This document shows, piece after piece, positions 19,357 to 28,773 of a stretch of DNA of 64,000 bases. Positions within the stretch are counted from its first letter, which is position 1. Every line of letters begins with the position of its first letter. The position numbers were made by a program, and so were the translations under genes. The stretch covers positions 1,303,501 through 1,367,500 of the forward strand of contig NC_008255.1 in assembly GCF_000014145.1 (NCBI RefSeq), written 5' to 3'. A model generated the notes under the pieces. It saw only the letters and a program-made list of their open reading frames with translations, ran no database searches and was not told where the DNA came from. This DNA comes from Cytophaga hutchinsonii ATCC 33406 (lineage in GTDB: Bacteria > Bacteroidota > Bacteroidia > Cytophagales > Cytophagaceae).

Positions 19357-19394
19357 AAAAAGTGACCGCCAGCTTTACGCCGTCGGCCACTTTT
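19357..19394. terminator. Bidirectional terminator-like hairpin
   Basis: AAAAGTGACCG pairs with CGGCCACTTTT (one mismatch) around a short GC-containing loop, flanked by A and T tracts, between two convergent genes. It can end ilvC on the minus strand and the membrane protein on the plus strand. Confidence 0.75.
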
Positions 19395-19427
19395 CATTTT
19401 ATACTAAACTTCTGATTTTAGTCGTAC

Positions 19428-20906
19428 TTAAGAAACGATTGCTTTCATTTCAGTCATTGCTTCACGTAATTCAGCACCAACGATTTCGATCGGGTGAGAA
19501 CGTAATACTTCATTTACAGCGATCAGCATCTGGTTGTCAACACCATTATCTTTACCCGCGTTGAAGTTTTTACCAATGATGTCTGTATCTACTGTCTTCA
19601 TGAAGTTCGCCAATAATGGCTTACAGGCATGATCGAATAAGTAGCAGCCGTATTCAGCTGTATCAGAAATTACACGGTTCATTTCGAATAATTTCTTACG
19701 CGCGATTGTGTTCGCGATAAGCGGTGTTTCGTGTAATGATTCGTAGTAAGCAGATTCATCAATGATACCTGATTCAGTCATTGTTTCGAATGCCAGTTCA
19801 ACACCCGCACGAACCATAGCAACCATCAGCAAACCATTGTCATAATATTCCTGCTCAGCAATTTTAACGTCACCTGCAGGCGTTTTTTCAAATGCAGTTT
19901 CACCTGTTGCAGCTCTCCATGTCAATAAATTTTTATCGCCATTCGCCCAGTCTTCCATCATGATGCGGGAGAATTCTCCGCTGATGATATCATCCTGATG
20001 CTTACGGAATAATGGACGCATGATATCTTTCAATTCTTCAGATACCTGGAACGCCTTGATTTTAGCAGGGTTTGAAAGACGATCCATCATACCGCTGATA
20101 CCGCCATGTTTCAATGATTCCGTGATAACTTCCCATCCGTACTGGATCAATTTAGAAGCATATCCTTTATCAATGCCTTTTTCAACCATTTTGTCGAAGC
20201 AAAGGATAGAACCAGTTTGCAACAAACCACAAAGGATTGTTTGCTCACCCATTAAATCAGATTTTACTTCAGCAACGAAAGATGATTTCAATACACCAGC
20301 TCTGTCACCACCTGTACCTACGCAGTAAGCCTTAGCATAATCCCAGCCTTTACCTTCAGGATCGTTTTCAGGGTGAACGGCGATCAACGTAGGGACACCG
20401 AAACCTCTTTTATATTCTTCACGAACTTCAGAACCCGGAGACTTAGGAGCAACCATGATTACCGTGATGTCCTTACGGATCTGCATACCTTCTTCAACGA
20501 TGTTGAAACCGTGAGAGTAAGATAAGGTAGAACCTTTTTTCATTAATGGCATAACTGCAGACACAACAGCAGTATGTTGTTTATCCGGCGTTAAGTTAAT
20601 TACTAAATCAGCAGTAGGAATTAATTCTTCGTACGTGCCCACTTTGAAACCATTTTCAGAAGCATTTAAAAATGATTGTCTTTTAGAATCAATGGCTTCT
20701 TTACGTAATGTATAAGAAACATCTAAACCAGAATCACGAAGGTTTAAACCCTGGTTCAAACCTTGTGCACCACAACCTACGATTACAATTTTTTTACCTT
20801 TCAAAGCAGCTACACCGTCAGAAAACTCACTTCTGTCCATGAATTCGCAAACGCCTAACTGATCTAATTTTTCTCTTAATGAAAGAGTATTGAAATAATT
20901 TGCCAT
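19428..20906 (-). CDS. ilvC: Ketol-acid reductoisomerase, class II (IlvC)
   Basis: The 492-residue enzyme carries the NADPH-binding Rossmann motif [18 protein letters not shown] near residue 43 and metal/substrate residues in the helical domain ([11 protein letters not shown] and ESLKHGG). Its length fits the long class II enzymes, which have a duplicated C-terminal knotted domain, rather than the class I form of about 330 residues. It catalyses the second step of valine and isoleucine synthesis. It stands alone here with no other ilv genes in the window, which is unusual as ilvC is often in an ilv-leu operon. Confidence 0.96.
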   Translation of the reverse strand: MANYFNTLSLREKLDQLGVCEFMDRSEFSDGVAALKGKKIVIVGCGAQGLNQGLNLRDSGLDVSYTLRKEAIDSKRQSFLNASENGFKVGTYEELIPTADLVINLTPDKQHTAVVSAVMPLMKKGSTLSYSHGFNIVEEGMQIRKDITVIMVAPKSPGSEVREEYKRGFGVPTLIAVHPENDPEGKGWDYAKAYCVGTGGDRAGVLKSSFVAEVKSDLMGEQTILCGLLQTGSILCFDKMVEKGIDKGYASKLIQYGWEVITESLKHGGISGMMDRLSNPAKIKAFQVSEELKDIMRPLFRKHQDDIISGEFSRIMMEDWANGDKNLLTWRAATGETAFEKTPAGDVKIAEQEYYDNGLLMVAMVRAGVELAFETMTESGIIDESAYYESLHETPLIANTIARKKLFEMNRVISDTAEYGCYLFDHACKPLLANFMKTVDTDIIGKNFNAGKDNGVDNQMLIAVNEVLRSHPIEIVGAELREAMTEMKAIVS

Positions 20907-21289
20907 TTGATATGTACGTGTTTATGAATAACAATTTTACAAGTTCAAAATTGCAGAAAAATCCTGTAAAAACATGGTTGAATTCTTCTTTTTTAGGTAT
21001 TATTTATGGTTTGATAATACTTTTAATAGTTTTAATTTTTATAAACATCAGACAATTAATTATTTAGTATAATATTAAATTGTGTAGTATTATCGCTTCG
21101 GAATGATTTATAAAGGATAACAGCAAGGAGGATTTTCCTGCAGCGGTAACTCCTGGTGTCGCCCACGTATAGCGCGCAAGTATACAATACATACAAATAA
21201 AAGGGATTTATCTTTCCTTAAATTTTCCCGGTAACATATAGTACCCTGTTGCGTTAGTTATACCGATACATAATTATTTTGGGATAAAC
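20907..21289. other. Intergenic region upstream of ilvC and the 21290 gene
   Basis: This 380-base stretch is A/T-rich in its first half and has a more mixed segment around 21120-21180. I see no gene, no clear RNA fold and no repeat. It should contain the divergent promoters. A leader or attenuator for ilvC could be present but no leader peptide rich in Ile or Val was seen. Confidence 0.45.
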
Positions 21290-21667
21290 ATGGAAAAAAT
21301 ATTTTGGACAAAGGAATATCAGGAAGATGTAGGAACGAAGGACGAACAAGGATGGTATGATTATGCGTACAGATATTATATCTATTGGTTTACATTTCCA
21401 AACAGGCAAAAAATAAAAGTCAGAAGGTATACAGATACCCCCGATCATTGCAGCATATTTCTTCCTGAAGAAGATTTAGCCATAAAAAAAGCGCTTGATA
21501 AGTCGCCATCTAAAAATTACATTTTTGGCGTTGTTAATTTTCTTTTAAAAAAAGAAGGTGCCAAAACAATTGATTATTACAACATGGGGTATAAGTCTAT
21601 TGATTTGAGCAAGGTGAGGAATAATAGGAATGAATTTGTTTTTGAAGAAGGAAAGGTTGGCAAATAG
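21290..21667 (+). CDS. Hypothetical protein, 125 aa
   Basis: I do not recognise this family. The protein is soluble and rich in Tyr, Lys and Asp in its N-terminal half (DYAYRYYIYWF), with no signal peptide. It is a single gene divergent from ilvC. Its stop codon lies inside the left arm of a strong GGTTTCAACC-type hairpin that probably acts as its terminator. Confidence 0.6.
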   Translation: MEKIFWTKEYQEDVGTKDEQGWYDYAYRYYIYWFTFPNRQKIKVRRYTDTPDHCSIFLPEEDLAIKKALDKSPSKNYIFGVVNFLLKKEGAKTIDYYNMGYKSIDLSKVRNNRNEFVFEEGKVGK

Positions 21668-21870
21668 CCCACGGTTTCAACCGTGGGCTGATAAAAAATT
21701 TTATTGAAAGGTAACGTTATGTGCCCATGGTTGAAACCATCAGTTATGAATAAGCATCAATCCAACCGGTATCATTGTATGTTATGAGGTAAAACGGTTG
21801 AAACCGTTTTTAATGTTACGTTATGGATAAATGAGAAACGTAAAGCCCACGGTTGAAACCGCAGGCTTTA
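21666..21870. repeat. Cluster of four palindromes with GGTTGAAACC core
   Basis: Four hairpins share the core GGTTGAAACC or its complement: 21666-21689 (arms AGCCCACGG/CCGTGGGCT), 21727-21740 (ATGG/CCAT), 21791-21810 (AAAACGG/CCGTTTT) and 21841-21870 (TAAAGCC plus CGG). The loop sequence is constant while the outer arms differ but stay paired, as expected of a structured repeat family. The first and last also overlap the stop codons of the flanking convergent genes and can terminate them. Confidence 0.8.
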
Positions 21871-22308
21871 TTCGTAATTTCCTTTTCTGCGGTTGGCTTT
21901 AATATCTTTCTGAATCTTTTTACTTTCCAGGCGTTTCTTAACCGAAGCATGCGTTGGCTTGGATGCCTTGCGTGGTTTATTTTCCTTAAAACAGAAAGCA
22001 AGAAGAATACTTAATTTATCGATCGCGGTTTTTTTATTCTGTAATTGGCTTCTGCTTGTATCGCAGGTAACACGGATCTCTCCGTCATTATCAATCTTAG
22101 ATGAAATTTTTTCTAATACGCGTGCACGCGCATCTTCTGAAAGTACAGCAGATGTTGAAGGCGACCAGTAAATTTCAACCTTTGTGCTTACCTTATTTAC
22201 ATTCTGTCCGCCTTTGCCGCCGGAAAGAGACGTTTGAAAACGGGCTTCCTGTATAATACCGGATTCCTTCCAGTAATCAGGGTTGCTATAGCGGGGCGGG
22301 AACATCAT
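21868..22308 (-). CDS. arfB: ArfB-like ribosome-rescue peptidyl-tRNA hydrolase
   Basis: The 146-residue protein has the GGQ motif in SGGKGGQNVNKVSTKVE, the catalytic loop of class I release factors, and a basic C-terminal tail (KKRLESKKIQKDIKANRRK) like that of ArfB/YaeJ, which reads the empty mRNA channel of stalled ribosomes. It lacks a codon-recognition domain. I chose the ATG at 22308 because it forms an ATGA overlap with the stop of the upstream DUF1684 gene; the longer frame to 22386 has a non-conserved leader. It would release peptides from non-stop complexes. Confidence 0.9.
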   Translation of the reverse strand: MMFPPRYSNPDYWKESGIIQEARFQTSLSGGKGGQNVNKVSTKVEIYWSPSTSAVLSEDARARVLEKISSKIDNDGEIRVTCDTSRSQLQNKKTAIDKLSILLAFCFKENKPRKASKPTHASVKKRLESKKIQKDIKANRRKGNYE

Positions 22309-22949
22309 TCGTGCGTGTGGAAATATGATTTTTCTCCTGCAGGTATTGCTACCGGCAAATGATTCTCTGCAGGCGGAATAGGACACGTGTATTGATAATT
22401 ATAGACACAAAAAGGATTGTACGCATAATTGAAATCAATGATTACAGTTTTGTTATTTGAAAGTTCTACATCCAGGTAACGGCCGCCTTCATAGCTGCCT
22501 GCGCCATTTGTCTGATCGTAAAAAGGAACAAACAATAAGGGTTTTGCCTGCACATCATCCGGATATTTATACAAGCGGAGCGAGCACATTTTATCATCAA
22601 TCTTGAACGTGGCCGTTGCAAAATATAAATAAAACGACTGCTTGCCATCTGTACGCGGCATGCTGATCAGCTGTGTATCCTGCGTAAACGTAATGTATGC
22701 CTTAACCCGGTAGTTTTCAGAATAATCATAATACGAGAGTCCTTCAAACGTTTCTTTTTCTTTGATCGGGGATTTTATAGATGTTTTAAAATGATCGTCT
22801 TTCTGCTCGCGGTATTTTGCAACAATATCAACCGGTTTGTTTACTTTAATGCTTGATAACATTAAGCTGACAGCGATACCTACGGCAATGAGTACGAAAA
22901 TGATGTGTAAAATCTGTTTTCGTTTAATGCTATTATATTTTTCCTTCAT
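22305..22949 (-). CDS. DUF1684 family secreted or membrane-anchored protein
   Basis: The 214-residue protein has an N-terminal membrane helix (ILHIIFVLIAVGIAVSLMLS), then the DUF1684 region with TATFKIDDKMCSLRLYKY, GAGSYEGGRYLDVEL, DFNYAYNPFCVYN and CPIPPAENHLPVAIPAGEK. This domain is common in Bacteroidota; its function is unknown and it is often fused to or near FAD-binding proteins. The start is the ATG at 22949 (the TTG at 22955 is less likely). It overlaps radC by 17 bases at its 5' end and arfB by four at its 3' end, so the three are probably one transcript. Confidence 0.85.
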   Translation of the reverse strand: MKEKYNSIKRKQILHIIFVLIAVGIAVSLMLSSIKVNKPVDIVAKYREQKDDHFKTSIKSPIKEKETFEGLSYYDYSENYRVKAYITFTQDTQLISMPRTDGKQSFYLYFATATFKIDDKMCSLRLYKYPDDVQAKPLLFVPFYDQTNGAGSYEGGRYLDVELSNNKTVIIDFNYAYNPFCVYNYQYTCPIPPAENHLPVAIPAGEKSYFHTHE

Positions 22950-23634
22950 CTGCAAAACTATACCACGTATGATTACAAATTATCACATGATCTAAAACAG
23001 GTGTTTCTAAAAACGTTCCTGCCTCACACAATTTTTTAGTTAAACTGTAATCTGCCTCACTTGGTTTCGTATTTCCGGAGGGGTGGTTATGTACTAAGAT
23101 AATAGATGAAGCTAAATTTTCCAACGCATATTTGTAAATGAGCTTAGGATCAGCTACTGTACCTGAAACGCCGCCGGTACTGATGCGTATTTTCTTTTCA
23201 ATCCGATTTGCCCGGTTCAATAGTAAAATCCAGAATTCTTCATACGGAAGATCAGCCAGATTACTTTGCATATAGTTGTACACATCTTCGGAAGATTTTA
23301 CCTGTGGCCTGATTTCAACATCTGCAACTTTCCGGCGCCTGCCTAATTCCAATGCGCTTACTAAGGTAATTGCCTTAGCTTCGCCAATTCCCTTGAATTT
23401 TTGTAAGGCTTTTACATTCTGCCGGGCAAGGTTATTCAGGCTTTGATTATTGTCCTGCATAATCTGTTTGGCAAGTTCTACAGCACTTACATTTGTTGTG
23501 CCTGAGCCAAGTAAAATAGCAATGAGTTCTGCATCACTCAAGGCAGAAATGCCTTTTAATAAAAGTTTTTCACGTGGACGGTCTTCTTCTGCCCAGGATA
23601 AAATCTTGGACGCGGGTAGTATATAATTTTCCAT
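22933..23634 (-). CDS. radC: RadC family JAB-domain protein
   Basis: The 233-residue protein has an N-terminal helix-hairpin-helix region (LQKFKGIGEAKAITLVSALELG) and a C-terminal JAMM-like zinc site with HNHPSGNTKPSEAD. Despite the name, a DNA-repair role for RadC is not established; the JAMM fold suggests a metalloprotease or related hydrolase. Length and motifs are standard for a chromosomal copy. It heads the radC-DUF1684-arfB group on the minus strand. Confidence 0.93.
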   Translation of the reverse strand: MENYILPASKILSWAEEDRPREKLLLKGISALSDAELIAILLGSGTTNVSAVELAKQIMQDNNQSLNNLARQNVKALQKFKGIGEAKAITLVSALELGRRRKVADVEIRPQVKSSEDVYNYMQSNLADLPYEEFWILLLNRANRIEKKIRISTGGVSGTVADPKLIYKYALENLASSIILVHNHPSGNTKPSEADYSLTKKLCEAGTFLETPVLDHVIICNHTWYSFADEGKI

Positions 23635-23662
23635 AGCTGTAGTATGTTAAACGTATTTGAAA

Positions 23663-23696
23663 AAATAAACCGTTAAAAAGAATGAACGGTTTATTT
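23663..23696 (-). terminator. Terminator-like hairpin between acetyltransferase and radC
   Basis: AAATAAACCGTT (23663-23674) and AACGGTTTATTT (23685-23696) are perfect 12-base arms with a 10-base loop. It lies downstream of the acetyltransferase gene on the minus strand. Confidence 0.8.
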
Positions 23697-23733
23697 GGGC
23701 GTAAGTATTCAGATAAAAAATGAATGGTATCTA

Positions 23734-24195
23734 TTAATATTTAATTTTAATGAACGTCTTGTTTTTATTTGGCAGAAAGCCAAGTTGCAGATAGAACGCC
23801 TGGGCCCGCGTGTTTTTGGGTGAAACTTCCAGTGCCAGCGCCTGTATGTCGTGAAATGTTTTTTCAATCAATGTAATACAGGTTCTGCCATAGCCTAAAC
23901 TTCTTTTATCGGGAACGATATAAAGTTCATCAATAAACAGCAGGTATCCCTGGTATTCGTTGCTCCAGTATTTTATCAGAATAACATATCCCACCAGGGC
24001 ATTTTCAGCATCATAAACAAATTGAATGGAACCGCTTTCAGGGTGATTGGTCAGGTGAATGATGGTATCATTTATGGATTCTTTCGTAATTACATGGGTC
24101 GGATCATATTCTTCATAAAAATGAAAGATCATTGTGTATAAAGCATCCATTTCTGCGTGTGCAAATGTATTGATGGGTTTGATGTGTATGTCCAT
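23734..24195 (-). CDS. GNAT family N-acetyltransferase
   Basis: The 153-residue protein has the GNAT layout: motif A in DELYIVPDKRSLGYGRTCITLIE (R-x2-G-x-G/A type acetyl-CoA loop, here RSLGYG) and motif B in EVSPKNTRAQAFYLQLGF. It is a small stand-alone acetyltransferase; the substrate cannot be predicted. It is flanked by terminator-like hairpins on both sides and is likely monocistronic. Confidence 0.88.
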   Translation of the reverse strand: MDIHIKPINTFAHAEMDALYTMIFHFYEEYDPTHVITKESINDTIIHLTNHPESGSIQFVYDAENALVGYVILIKYWSNEYQGYLLFIDELYIVPDKRSLGYGRTCITLIEKTFHDIQALALEVSPKNTRAQAFYLQLGFLPNKNKTFIKIKY

Positions 24196-24256
24196 GGGAA
24201 ACTGAATAATGAGTTACAGTTTTCAAGGTAATAAAAAAAAAGAAGCTTAAGTAAAA

Positions 24257-24292
24257 AAATAAAGGTTCTGCTGATAAGCAGAACCTTTATTT
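24257..24292 (-). terminator. Strong terminator after the GH74 gene
   Basis: AAATAAAGGTTCTGCT (24257-24272) pairs perfectly with AGCAGAACCTTTATTT (24277-24292) around a GATA loop. It is just downstream of the GH74 gene stop and reads as a classic rho-independent terminator on the minus strand. Confidence 0.88.
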
Positions 24293-24314
24293 ACAGGTGT
24301 TAAAAAATAAACAC

Positions 24315-27300
24315 CTAGAATTTTACAATTTTTGTTGTGTACACACCCGACTCGGTAGTTAAAATAACCGAATACATACCTGCAGATAAGGATTCACCTA
24401 ATGTAATTTCCGTTGCATTGATGTCCTGTCTGCTGTCAACAATACTACCTGCGCTGCTGATGATCAATAAAGATTGAATCTTTCCGATATTGTCCAGTTT
24501 AATGGTTGTATGTGACTGGAATGGCTGCGGAGAAACAGTGATGTTTGTATTGGCTCCGTTGATCGTTGCAGTCGTAATACACGGATTTTTTCCGGTTGTA
24601 CCACCCACACAGATCGAACAATTGTCCATAAATGCCGCGCCATTTGGTACACCCGCACAATCTAAACAGCTTGTTTCTGTTTTTCCACAGCCGCAGTTAC
24701 CGGCAGCTGTTTTGGCAGGATCAGCCGGACAGGTATCGCCTGCGGTAGAAACATAACCTGATGGCTGCGTACACGAAGAAACTGTAACGTTCGGATCGCC
24801 TTTCCCGTCACCATCGGCATCTTCATACCAGGTAAGTGAATTAGTTACCGTAACCGTTTTATCTGCTGATGTTGCAGAACAAGTTGTAGCAGAGTTTGTA
24901 ACCGTTACTTTATACGTGCCTGCAACATTCACAGCATACGTTGAAGCAGTAGCTCCGGAGATCGTGCCTGCAGCATTTGACCATTGGTAGGTTAAACCGG
25001 TACCGGAGTTTGCGGCAAGTGAAAGGGCAGAACCGGCGCAGAATGAATTGGCAGTTGTTGTAATGGCAGCAGTTGGTAATGCCGTTGCGGTAATGGTTTT
25101 ATCTGCTGATGTTGCAGAGCAGGTTGTAGCAGAGTTTGTAACCGTTACTTTATACGTGCCTGCAACATTCGCAGCATACGTTGAAGCAGTTGCTCCGGAG
25201 ATCGTGCCTGCAGCATTTGACCATTGGTAGGTTAAACCGGTGCCGGAGTTTGCGGCAAGGGAAAGAGCAGAACCGGCGCAGAATGAACTGGCAGTTGTTG
25301 TAATAGCAGCTGTTGGTAACGCCGTTGCGGTAATGGTTTTATCTGCTGATGTTGCAGAACAGGTTGTAGCAGTGTTTGTAACGGTTACTTTATACGTGCC
25401 TGCAACAGTTGCAGCATACGTTGAAGCAGTAGCTCCGGAGATCGTACCTGCCGCATTCGACCATTGGTAGGTTAAACCGGTACCGGTGTTTGCGGCAAGT
25501 GAAAGGGCAGAACCGGCGCAGAATGAACTGGCAGTTGTTGTAATAGCAGCTGTTGGTAATGCCGTTGCGGTAATGGTTTTATCTGCTGATGTTGCAGAGC
25601 AGGTTGTAGCGGTGTTTGTAACCGTTACTTTATAGGTGCCAGCAACATTCACAGCATACGTTGAAGCGGTTGCCCCGGAGATCGTACCTGCAGCATTCGA
25701 CCATTGGTAGGTTAAACCGGTACCGGTGCTTGCGGCAAGTGAAAGAGCAGAACCGGCGCAGAATGAACCGGCAGTTGTTGTAATGGCAGCTGTTGGTAAT
25801 GCCGTTGCGGTAATGGTTTTAGCATCAGCTGTTGCTGTACAGCTGCCCGCGTTTGTAACGTCTACCGTATACGAACCGGCAGCAGTTGCTGCATAGGTTG
25901 AATTGGTAGCTCCGGTGATGGCAACATTATCTTTGTACCACTTATAGGTTGTTCCTGTACTTGCCGTTAATAAAAGAGAACCGCCTGTACAGAAAGACGT
26001 AGAAGCGCTGGTGATTGTTGCTGTACACGTTGCTGTTGTTGTTTCTCCGTAAGCAATACCTCGGCCAACGGTGCTCATATACACACGGCCGTAAACATTC
26101 ATGTCTCCGATAATAAATTGCCCGTTACCAGGTCCGCCGTATTCATGCGCATCATCGTTTATACGTACCCAGGTTACACCTTTATCGATTGAACGGAAGG
26201 CGCCTTTTACACCGCCTACAGTTCCCCAGATATAAATGGTATGATACGTTGCTGAAGGTGCTGCTTTACCTAAGCCAACTGCCGAACAGGTAGTAACGTT
26301 TGATATGGATGTAAATGTTGTGCCGGAATTTGTTGAATGTTTTAAACCGCCATCATATAAGGCGAGCCAGATATCTCCTTCAATACCCGGAACGGTACGC
26401 ATGATCGGTGAACCGTTTGTTCCCGCATTTGAAGCAGCCGTGAAATTTGCACCACCATCGGTACTTACCATAACTGAACCGGAGGTATTGCTGTACGCAT
26501 AGAATTTACTGGAATTCACCATATCTGCAACGGGCACGGCATCTTTAATGCTGATGCCATTACAGGTAGACCAGGAGCTGCCGTTGTTGGTAGAACGATA
26601 CATGGTAGATGACCCTTCCGGACAGTGTAATAGGGTAGTGCCATTTGCAGAAAGAGCAACTTTACCTTTTGTACCATTAAGCGATGTGGTTTTTGTCCAG
26701 GCGCTTGCTCCCTGATTCAGCGTATAATACATGTCATTTCCGACACGTACCATTTTACTGCTGTTTAAGGCAGCAACAGCCAAACCTGTTGTTGTACCAA
26801 TGTTGGGTGTATGGATCGGAGCATATTGTGTAACATCTGTATGAATAAAACCATCATAATCGCCAATGACAGAAACTAACGGACCGCCCGTAATACTTAC
26901 AATATCCAGCGGGACTGTTTCTTCAAGTCCTTTTACCAAAAACTTCCAGGTTGTTGTTGCCGCGTTTACATTGTCGCAAACAAATATTCCGTTTCCGGAA
27001 ATAACATATGCCTGCGCTGTATTGAACGGATTGAATTCGATGCAGCCAGCCCAGTGAATAGACTTTCCGGTGATCCAGGTACAGCCGTTCGGGTTAACGG
27101 TTATTCCGCTGTTTCCTACTAAATCTGTCCAGGTTGCACCTCCGTTTGTACTTAAAAAGAAACGGTCTCCGTAAGAATCCGGAAACTGTGTCCAGTATAA
27201 ATTCGTTGTTGATGCAATCAATCGGTTCGGGTTATTCGGATCCACACTGATACCGCCAAAGCCTGCAACCATAGTAGGTACTGTTGGCGTAACATTTGTC

Positions 27301-28181
27301 CATACACCCGTCGTAATATTATATTTCCATATTTGTCCGTTGGAAATATTCCATGGACCTTCTTTATCTGCATAGGTGATATACATATTATTATCACTTG
27401 CCAATACTGCGCGTTGCGGCATTAAATTTGGTCCGCCGGTTACAGCGCTGAAGGATGCACCACCGTTTGTGCTTTTATAAAAATTATCATTTGTCTGAGA
27501 GATACCAAAAAATATGGTTTGCGATGCGTTGCCCGTTGTACCGCTTTTCGGGTCAATCAAAACAAAACTTAAACCATTACCATTTGGTGTACCGCTGCCT
27601 GTTGTTGTTACATTGTTCCAGCTTGCACCGGAATCCGTACTTTTAAACAAACCATTATATCGTGTTCCGCAAAAAAGAATGGATCCTTTATTCGGATCTA
27701 CCACCAGTTTTTCACCGTTCTGCCTGCCCATGCCGTTGCCATGTGCTTTAAACTTAGACGTTACATCTGTTACAGCAAATGTGTTTCCATAATCAGACGA
27801 GCGTAATATTGCCGTTTTACCTGCGTTGAAATAATCCGTACCAACAAGCATGTATACATTTTTTGATGCTTTGGGGTCCATCGCGATCGATTCAACCCCC
27901 TGATATCCTGTTTCACTTTCTGAATTCCAATCGAGTAGGGGAATCCATTTCGAGTTTGTTGCATCCCAGCGGTATGCACCGCCAACATCGGTGCGGGCAA
28001 ACATAACATTCTGCTCGGTTTTACTGGTGATGATTCCGGAAACGAAACCGCCGCCACCTATAGCAACGTTATCCCATTTATAGGTTTGTGAAAATGTAAC
28101 CGTGTATGTAAGCAGGAACAATAATGGAAGGATGATTCTCTGCGTATACACTTGAAAGAAGGAGTAGGAGGATTTAGTCAT
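24315..28181 (-). CDS. Secreted GH74 xyloglucanase with Ig-like repeats and type IX sorting domain
   Basis: The 1288-residue protein starts with a signal peptide (LPLLFLLTYTVTFSQ). Residues about 33-720 are a GH74 double beta-propeller: VAIGGGGFVSGIITS, ARTDVGGAYRWD and several BNR/Asp-box repeats (STDSGASW, STNGGATW, STNNGSSW). GH74 enzymes cut the glucan backbone of xyloglucan. From about 725 a first Ig-like module is followed by four near-identical 80-residue repeats, a TSP3-like calcium segment (DADGDGKGDP), a Cys-rich linker (GNCGCGKTETSCLDC) and a type A sorting domain beginning SPQPF and ending YTTKIVKF. So it is exported by type IX secretion and probably held at the cell surface. The linker and sorting cassette match those of the PL11 and PL1 proteins nearby. 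Confidence 0.93.
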   Translation of the reverse strand: MTKSSYSFFQVYTQRIILPLLFLLTYTVTFSQTYKWDNVAIGGGGFVSGIITSKTEQNVMFARTDVGGAYRWDATNSKWIPLLDWNSESETGYQGVESIAMDPKASKNVYMLVGTDYFNAGKTAILRSSDYGNTFAVTDVTSKFKAHGNGMGRQNGEKLVVDPNKGSILFCGTRYNGLFKSTDSGASWNNVTTTGSGTPNGNGLSFVLIDPKSGTTGNASQTIFFGISQTNDNFYKSTNGGASFSAVTGGPNLMPQRAVLASDNNMYITYADKEGPWNISNGQIWKYNITTGVWTNVTPTVPTMVAGFGGISVDPNNPNRLIASTTNLYWTQFPDSYGDRFFLSTNGGATWTDLVGNSGITVNPNGCTWITGKSIHWAGCIEFNPFNTAQAYVISGNGIFVCDNVNAATTTWKFLVKGLEETVPLDIVSITGGPLVSVIGDYDGFIHTDVTQYAPIHTPNIGTTTGLAVAALNSSKMVRVGNDMYYTLNQGASAWTKTTSLNGTKGKVALSANGTTLLHCPEGSSTMYRSTNNGSSWSTCNGISIKDAVPVADMVNSSKFYAYSNTSGSVMVSTDGGANFTAASNAGTNGSPIMRTVPGIEGDIWLALYDGGLKHSTNSGTTFTSISNVTTCSAVGLGKAAPSATYHTIYIWGTVGGVKGAFRSIDKGVTWVRINDDAHEYGGPGNGQFIIGDMNVYGRVYMSTVGRGIAYGETTTATCTATITSASTSFCTGGSLLLTASTGTTYKWYKDNVAITGATNSTYAATAAGSYTVDVTNAGSCTATADAKTITATALPTAAITTTAGSFCAGSALSLAASTGTGLTYQWSNAAGTISGATASTYAVNVAGTYKVTVTNTATTCSATSADKTITATALPTAAITTTASSFCAGSALSLAANTGTGLTYQWSNAAGTISGATASTYAATVAGTYKVTVTNTATTCSATSADKTITATALPTAAITTTASSFCAGSALSLAANSGTGLTYQWSNAAGTISGATASTYAANVAGTYKVTVTNSATTCSATSADKTITATALPTAAITTTANSFCAGSALSLAANSGTGLTYQWSNAAGTISGATASTYAVNVAGTYKVTVTNSATTCSATSADKTVTVTNSLTWYEDADGDGKGDPNVTVSSCTQPSGYVSTAGDTCPADPAKTAAGNCGCGKTETSCLDCAGVPNGAAFMDNCSICVGGTTGKNPCITTATINGANTNITVSPQPFQSHTTIKLDNIGKIQSLLIISSAGSIVDSRQDINATEITLGESLSAGMYSVILTTESGVYTTKIVKF
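24850..25810 (-). repeat. Four near-identical 240-bp intragenic repeats (GH74 gene)
   Basis: The same phrase (atctgctgatgttgcaga) recurs at about 24861, 25101, 25341 and 25581, an exact 240-base period (80 codons). Identity at DNA level is very high including third positions, which indicates recent amplification or gene conversion. Each unit encodes an Ig-like module with one Cys pair. Confidence 0.9.
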
Positions 28182-28249
28182 TCAATATATGTGTTTAACC
28201 AGCTATTAAAGTTACATTATTTAGTAAAATAATCATATGTGCTATTGGC

Positions 28250-28304
28250 TATAGCGTTAACCTGTTTATAGAACAACTTGTTCCATAAACAGGTTAACGC
28301 TATA
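28250..28304. terminator. 55-base near-perfect palindrome, probable terminator or cruciform
   Basis: The 20-base arms at 28250-28269 and 28285-28304 (TATAGCGTTAACCTGTTTAT and its complement) pair without mismatch, and the 15-base centre holds a further GAACAA/TTGTTC pair. It follows the end of the decayed cassette on the minus strand, so it may be the original terminator of the rhamnogalacturonan lyase unit. It lies about 70 bases upstream of the GH74 start. Confidence 0.75.
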
Positions 28305-28322
28305 AATCAGTGTTTTATAACT

Positions 28323-28770
28323 TTACTTGTAAACCTCAAACTCGGTTTCTACAACAAGGATATACAATCGGCTAGGTAAAGATTCCCCGGATTGTATTTC
28401 TGAGGTGCCTGTACCGGGATGGTATTCTATTAAAGACCCTGCAGATTGAAAAAAGTAACGGATTAATTGGATTATTTTTTAATGAAAGGACTACGTTTTG
28501 TGTAAATGGTTGAGGGAAAATGGATAATGTATTTTTAGAAAAGGTTAAATACATAAAAATATCCGTTGTTGCACAAAGAGATTTTCCGGTGGTGCCGCCT
28601 GCAGGTGTTGCAGTTATCCAGCAAGGCTGTTCCGTTAGGAATATCCGCACAATCCAGACACGAAGTTTCTGTGTTGCCGCATCCGCCGGACAGCCATCGC
28701 CGGCTGTTGCTCCATAGCCTGCAGGTTGTGTGCAGGCTATGGAGCAACAGCCGGATCGCCTTTGCCATCG
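28323..28770 (-). pseudogene. Decayed copy of the C-terminal linker and sorting cassette
   Basis: Read on the minus strand in shifting frames, this stretch retraces the C-terminal part of the adjacent PL11 protein: CGNTETSCLDC then NGTALLDNC, later SIFPQPF, and finally ESLPSRLYILVVETEFEVYK followed by a stop at 28323. Compared with the intact version it has frameshifts and has lost the piece equivalent to KIAAGN and several loops. It abuts the intact PL11 stop almost directly. It is best explained as a duplicated 3' end left by recombination between the repeated cassettes, now drifting. Confidence 0.85.
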
Positions 28771-28773
28771 TAT

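Noticed and set aside
20907-21289. Possible riboswitch or attenuator upstream of ilvC
   Set aside because: No branched-chain-rich leader peptide, T-box-like pattern or terminator/antiterminator pair could be recognised.
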